Below are positions 62,042 through 64,000 of a stretch of 64,000 nucleotides of DNA, piece by piece. Each line of letters begins with the position of its first letter. The stretch's first letter is position 1. The stretch spans positions 6,511,001 through 6,575,000 of the forward strand of contig NZ_CP009283.1 in the NCBI RefSeq assembly GCF_000758625.1, read 5' to 3'. Under the pieces are notes generated by a model. The model saw only the letters and a list, made by a program, of their open reading frames with translations, made no database searches and was not told the DNA's origin. Both the position numbers and the translations under genes were made by a program. Origin of the DNA: Paenibacillus sp. FSL R7-0273 (GTDB lineage Bacteria > Bacillota > Bacilli > Paenibacillales > Paenibacillaceae).

Positions 62042-62554
62042 TTACCTGAAGGTCAGTTCTGCATTCTCCGCCGGACCACTGTTAACGGCCGCCCCGGATT
62101 TCAGTAATGAATCCAAGGACAGCAGCTCAAGGTCTGCTAATGCAAGTGCCATTTTATAAAAAGCTTTGGACCGTATCTTCACGTAGGTGTCCTTGCTGAC
62201 CGGCGGATCAAATACATGGTTATATATAGTGTAGTCGTAGATCTCGTCTCTTCTCATATAACGCTCACGTACAAGCTGCTGCTCTCTGGGCGCCAGCCTG
62301 TCCACTACACTATCCAATACTGCACAATAGGCTCTTCTGGCGGCCGGCACATCGACGTTGTGTGCGGCAATCGCCGCAGTCTGGTCAGTGACCTTATTCG
62401 TTGCGCCATGAAATCTCTCGGTGTATGAATAAGTAATTCCTGCTTCCTTTGCTTCAAAAGTCACAGTTTTAAAAATCCGGTACTTCTCCAGCATATTTTC
62501 TATAGTAATCTGTGTCCGGCGACGGTCCAATTCAGGTAGCGTAGAAAGGTTCAT
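62042..62554 (-). CDS. ArpU/Xpf-like late transcription regulator
   Basis: About 170 residues: TFEAKEAGITYSYTERFHGA, then VVDRLAPREQQLVRERYMRR, which resembles sigma region 4/ArpU, and DPPVSKDTYVKIRSKAFYKM. In PBSX the Xpf protein of this type switches on the late operon. The ATG at 62554 follows AAAGGAG. It is transcribed toward the tail genes and away from the repressor. Confidence 0.75.
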   Translation of the reverse strand: MNLSTLPELDRRRTQITIENMLEKYRIFKTVTFEAKEAGITYSYTERFHGATNKVTDQTAAIAAHNVDVPAARRAYCAVLDSVVDRLAPREQQLVRERYMRRDEIYDYTIYNHVFDPPVSKDTYVKIRSKAFYKMALALADLELLSLDSLLKSGAAVNSGPAENAELTFR

Positions 62555-62633
62555 AGTTGTATGCACTCCTTTGAGGATAAATGATTTTTCAATTAGCGGC
62601 AGCAATTTTCCGGAAAGTATGCTAAAATTCTTC

Positions 62634-62655
62634 TTGTTCGTATTTTGTTCGTATT
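62634..62655. promoter_or_regulatory. Tandem 11-base repeat, candidate repressor operator
   Basis: Two exact head-to-tail copies of TTGTTCGTATT; a weaker copy ATTCGTTCATT lies near 62699-62710. They lie in the divergent gap between the ArpU-like and XRE genes, next to AT-rich sequences (TATAAT at 62660) that could be -10 boxes. Binding by the XRE repressor is inferred. Confidence 0.5.
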
Positions 62656-62848
62656 TTCCTATAATATACCATCTTCGGATTCTAACGTAAAATTCCGTAT
62701 TCGTTCATTTTAAGGTAATAACAGGAGTCATGCTCCCTTTCTCTTGCTTTTTGGCAATGTATTAGACTATGTTGTTTACCTTTTGGCAATGATGGTTTAT
62801 ATTATTAGCAACAGGCTTATGTATTTAGGGGATAAGGAGTGGTTTACG

Positions 62849-63313
62849 ATGACTGATACATTTGGAGGATATCTGAAGCAAATCCGTGAAGCAAAGGGAT
62901 TAAGCATTAATCAGCTGGCTGGCTTAGCCGGTATAAGCGGTTCACAGATTTCAAGGATTGAGAATGGATTACGGGGTGTTCCCAAGCCGGCTACGCTTCG
63001 CAAAATCGCAGATGCAACCGGAGTATCCTATGATCAGTTAATGGGTGAAGCCGGTTATCTGCGGGAGCATGGCGCTAGCAGGAATGAGAACCCGGTTCCC
63101 GGGTGGGCAACAAGCAAGGATAAGCGGGATTTCCGAAAAATGCTGGAGGATGACGGGGAGCTGATGTTCGACGGGATTCCGCTGAACCAAGAGGACAAAC
63201 AGCGTATCAAGGATGTGCTGACCGGCCTGTTCTGGGAGGCCAAGCAGATGAACAAACGAAAGAAGCCCGATCAGCGGTCCGATAATACGGATCAATCGGG
63301 GGCGAACAACTAA
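62849..63313 (+). CDS. XRE-family transcriptional repressor
   Basis: 154 residues with an N-terminal helix-turn-helix (LKQIREAKGLSINQLAGLAG, ISRIENGLRG, LRKIADATGVSYDQLMGEAG). The second half is a helical region with LNQEDKQRIKDVLTGLFWEA. AAGGAG before the ATG at 62849 decides the start; the reading from 62744 has none. It is the likely repressor of the tail cluster and is followed by its ImmA protease. Confidence 0.88.
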   Translation: MTDTFGGYLKQIREAKGLSINQLAGLAGISGSQISRIENGLRGVPKPATLRKIADATGVSYDQLMGEAGYLREHGASRNENPVPGWATSKDKRDFRKMLEDDGELMFDGIPLNQEDKQRIKDVLTGLFWEAKQMNKRKKPDQRSDNTDQSGANN

Positions 63314-63354
63314 TTAGAGCTATAACTTACTTTTACATGCTGCGGGTGAACAAT

Positions 63355-63768
63355 ATGGATGAGCTAATTAACAATCTGACTACAAAATATAAAACCAATA
63401 ATCCGTTCGAGCTGGCCCGGGCGCTGGGTATTCATATCCGGTTCATGGATCTTGGAACGGGTACAAAGGGATTATATTACCGTAAGCTGAGAAGAAGATT
63501 TATCGTCATTCATAACGGCCTTCCTGCAGAGTGGCAGCGGTTTGTTTGTGCACATGAGCTGGGGCATGACCGCCTTCACAAAGGCATTAACCGTTTTTTT
63601 CTGGAGGAGCACTCCTTTTTCAGCCCGGGCAAGCTAGAACGCCAGGCTAATTTATTTGCTGTAAAGCTTCTTTCATCAGGTATATTGCCGGATCAGGACG
63701 AAGCTGTAAAAAGCTATTATTTGCGAATCGGGATTCCGCCTGAGGTTCGCTTTTTTTTAGAGGACTAA
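63355..63768 (+). CDS. ImmA/IrrE-family metallopeptidase
   Basis: 137 residues. The zinc motif is FVCAHELGHDRLH and a later conserved glutamate lies in KLERQANLFAVKLL. ImmA-type proteases cleave their paired XRE repressor after DNA damage or other signals and thereby induce the element. It follows the repressor gene by 41 bases, in the same direction. Confidence 0.9.
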   Translation: MDELINNLTTKYKTNNPFELARALGIHIRFMDLGTGTKGLYYRKLRRRFIVIHNGLPAEWQRFVCAHELGHDRLHKGINRFFLEEHSFFSPGKLERQANLFAVKLLSSGILPDQDEAVKSYYLRIGIPPEVRFFLED

Positions 63769-63824
63769 AAGAACATATGTTCCATCCTAGTATTTACTCT
63801 TAGTTGAAGAACATTGGGACATAA

Positions 63825-63851
63825 CAAAAAACCCTACCGAAGTAGAGTTTC
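63825..63851 (-). terminator. Terminator of the tRNA cluster
   Basis: AACTCTAC and GTAGGGTT pair (one G-U) around TTCG and are followed by TTTTTGTTAT on the minus strand, 20 bases after the tRNA-Pro 3' end. Confidence 0.8.
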
Positions 63852-63871
63852 TGTCAGCTTAAGCTGAAGTA

Positions 63872-63945
63872 TCGGGATGACACGATTTGAACATGCGACC
63901 CCCTGGTCCCAAACCAGGTGCTCTACCAAGCTGAGCTACATCCCG
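63872..63945 (-). tRNA. tRNA-Pro (anticodon UGG)
   Basis: 74 bases on the minus strand beginning CGGGATGTAGCTCAGCTTGG. The acceptor arm CGGGATG/CATCCCG, the anticodon stem-loop CCTGG-TTTGGGA-CCAGG with anticodon TGG, and the T-arm with GTTCAAATC are complete. No CCA is encoded. Confidence 0.95.
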
Positions 63946-63961
63946 AAACAATATACAATTA

Positions 63962-64000
63962 TGGAGCGGGTGATGGGAATCGAACCCACGCTATTAGCTT
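63962..64000 (-). tRNA. tRNA-Gly, 3' part (cut by window end)
   Basis: The minus strand gives the end of the anticodon stem (AAGCTAATAG), the T-arm GTGGGTTCGATTCCCAT and the acceptor CACCCGCTCCA with encoded CCA. CACCCGC and this T-arm fit Bacillus-type tRNA-Gly; the anticodon itself lies beyond the window, probably UCC. Confidence 0.75.

Noticed and set aside
62634..62655. LexA/SOS box
   Set aside because: The GTTCG copies are direct repeats, not the inverted CGAAC-N4-GTTCG of Gram-positive LexA.
46947..63768. Complete prophage
   Set aside because: No integrase, terminase, portal, capsid or replication genes within the cluster; only tail, lysis and control genes.

Overview
The sequence reads as a chromosomal segment of a Paenibacillus-like Firmicute. 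This rests on strong AGGAGG-type ribosome binding sites, the gene order glmS, glmM, cdaR, cdaA, rsiW, sigW, a PBSX-type tail cluster and short palindromic intergenic repeats. No species was identified by a search.

Layout. 1-7.7 kb is ordinary chromosome: an ABC exporter (partial), an acetyltransferase plus family-4 alpha-galactosidase with a divergent AraC regulator, a histidine phosphatase, a suppressor-of-fused protein and a DUF2785 protein. 7.8-14.7 kb is a potassium-uptake operon (a 36-residue ORF, kdpF, kdpA, kdpB, kdpC) that ends in an unusual protein made of two KdpD sensor halves without a kinase. 15.0-16.5 kb holds three unidentified small genes.

16661-35110 is an intact-looking Tn7-like transposon of 18,450 bp. 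It has matching terminal sequences beginning TGTT(A/C)GAAGAAAATAAAGT, an ATAAC target duplication on both sides, three spaced TnsB-type sites at the left end and five tandem ones at the right end, and the full set tnsA-tnsB-tnsC-tnsD-tnsE. It sits 24 bp beyond the glmS stop codon, the classical attTn7 position, and has separated glmS from what looks like its own terminator, now at 16.6 kb. Its cargo is a type I restriction-modification operon (hsdM, hsdS, hsdR) led by a decayed-methylase/specificity fusion with its own promoter and palindrome, and a two-gene HEPN plus P-loop ATPase pair that looks like a defence module.

35.1-42.9 kb is the cell-wall precursor, c-di-AMP and envelope-stress block. 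A glmS ribozyme with a clear promoter precedes glmS. 43.8-46.6 kb is phosphoenolpyruvate carboxylase.

46.9-63.8 kb is a contractile phage-tail cluster with tail terminator, sheath, tube, a frameshifted assembly chaperone, tape measure, baseplate, fibres and lysis genes. It has no capsid, portal, terminase or integrase, so it is best read as an R-type tailocin of the PBSX family. An ArpU-like activator and an XRE repressor/ImmA protease pair sit at its head and probably control it. The window ends in a tRNA cluster (Pro, and the 3' part of Gly).
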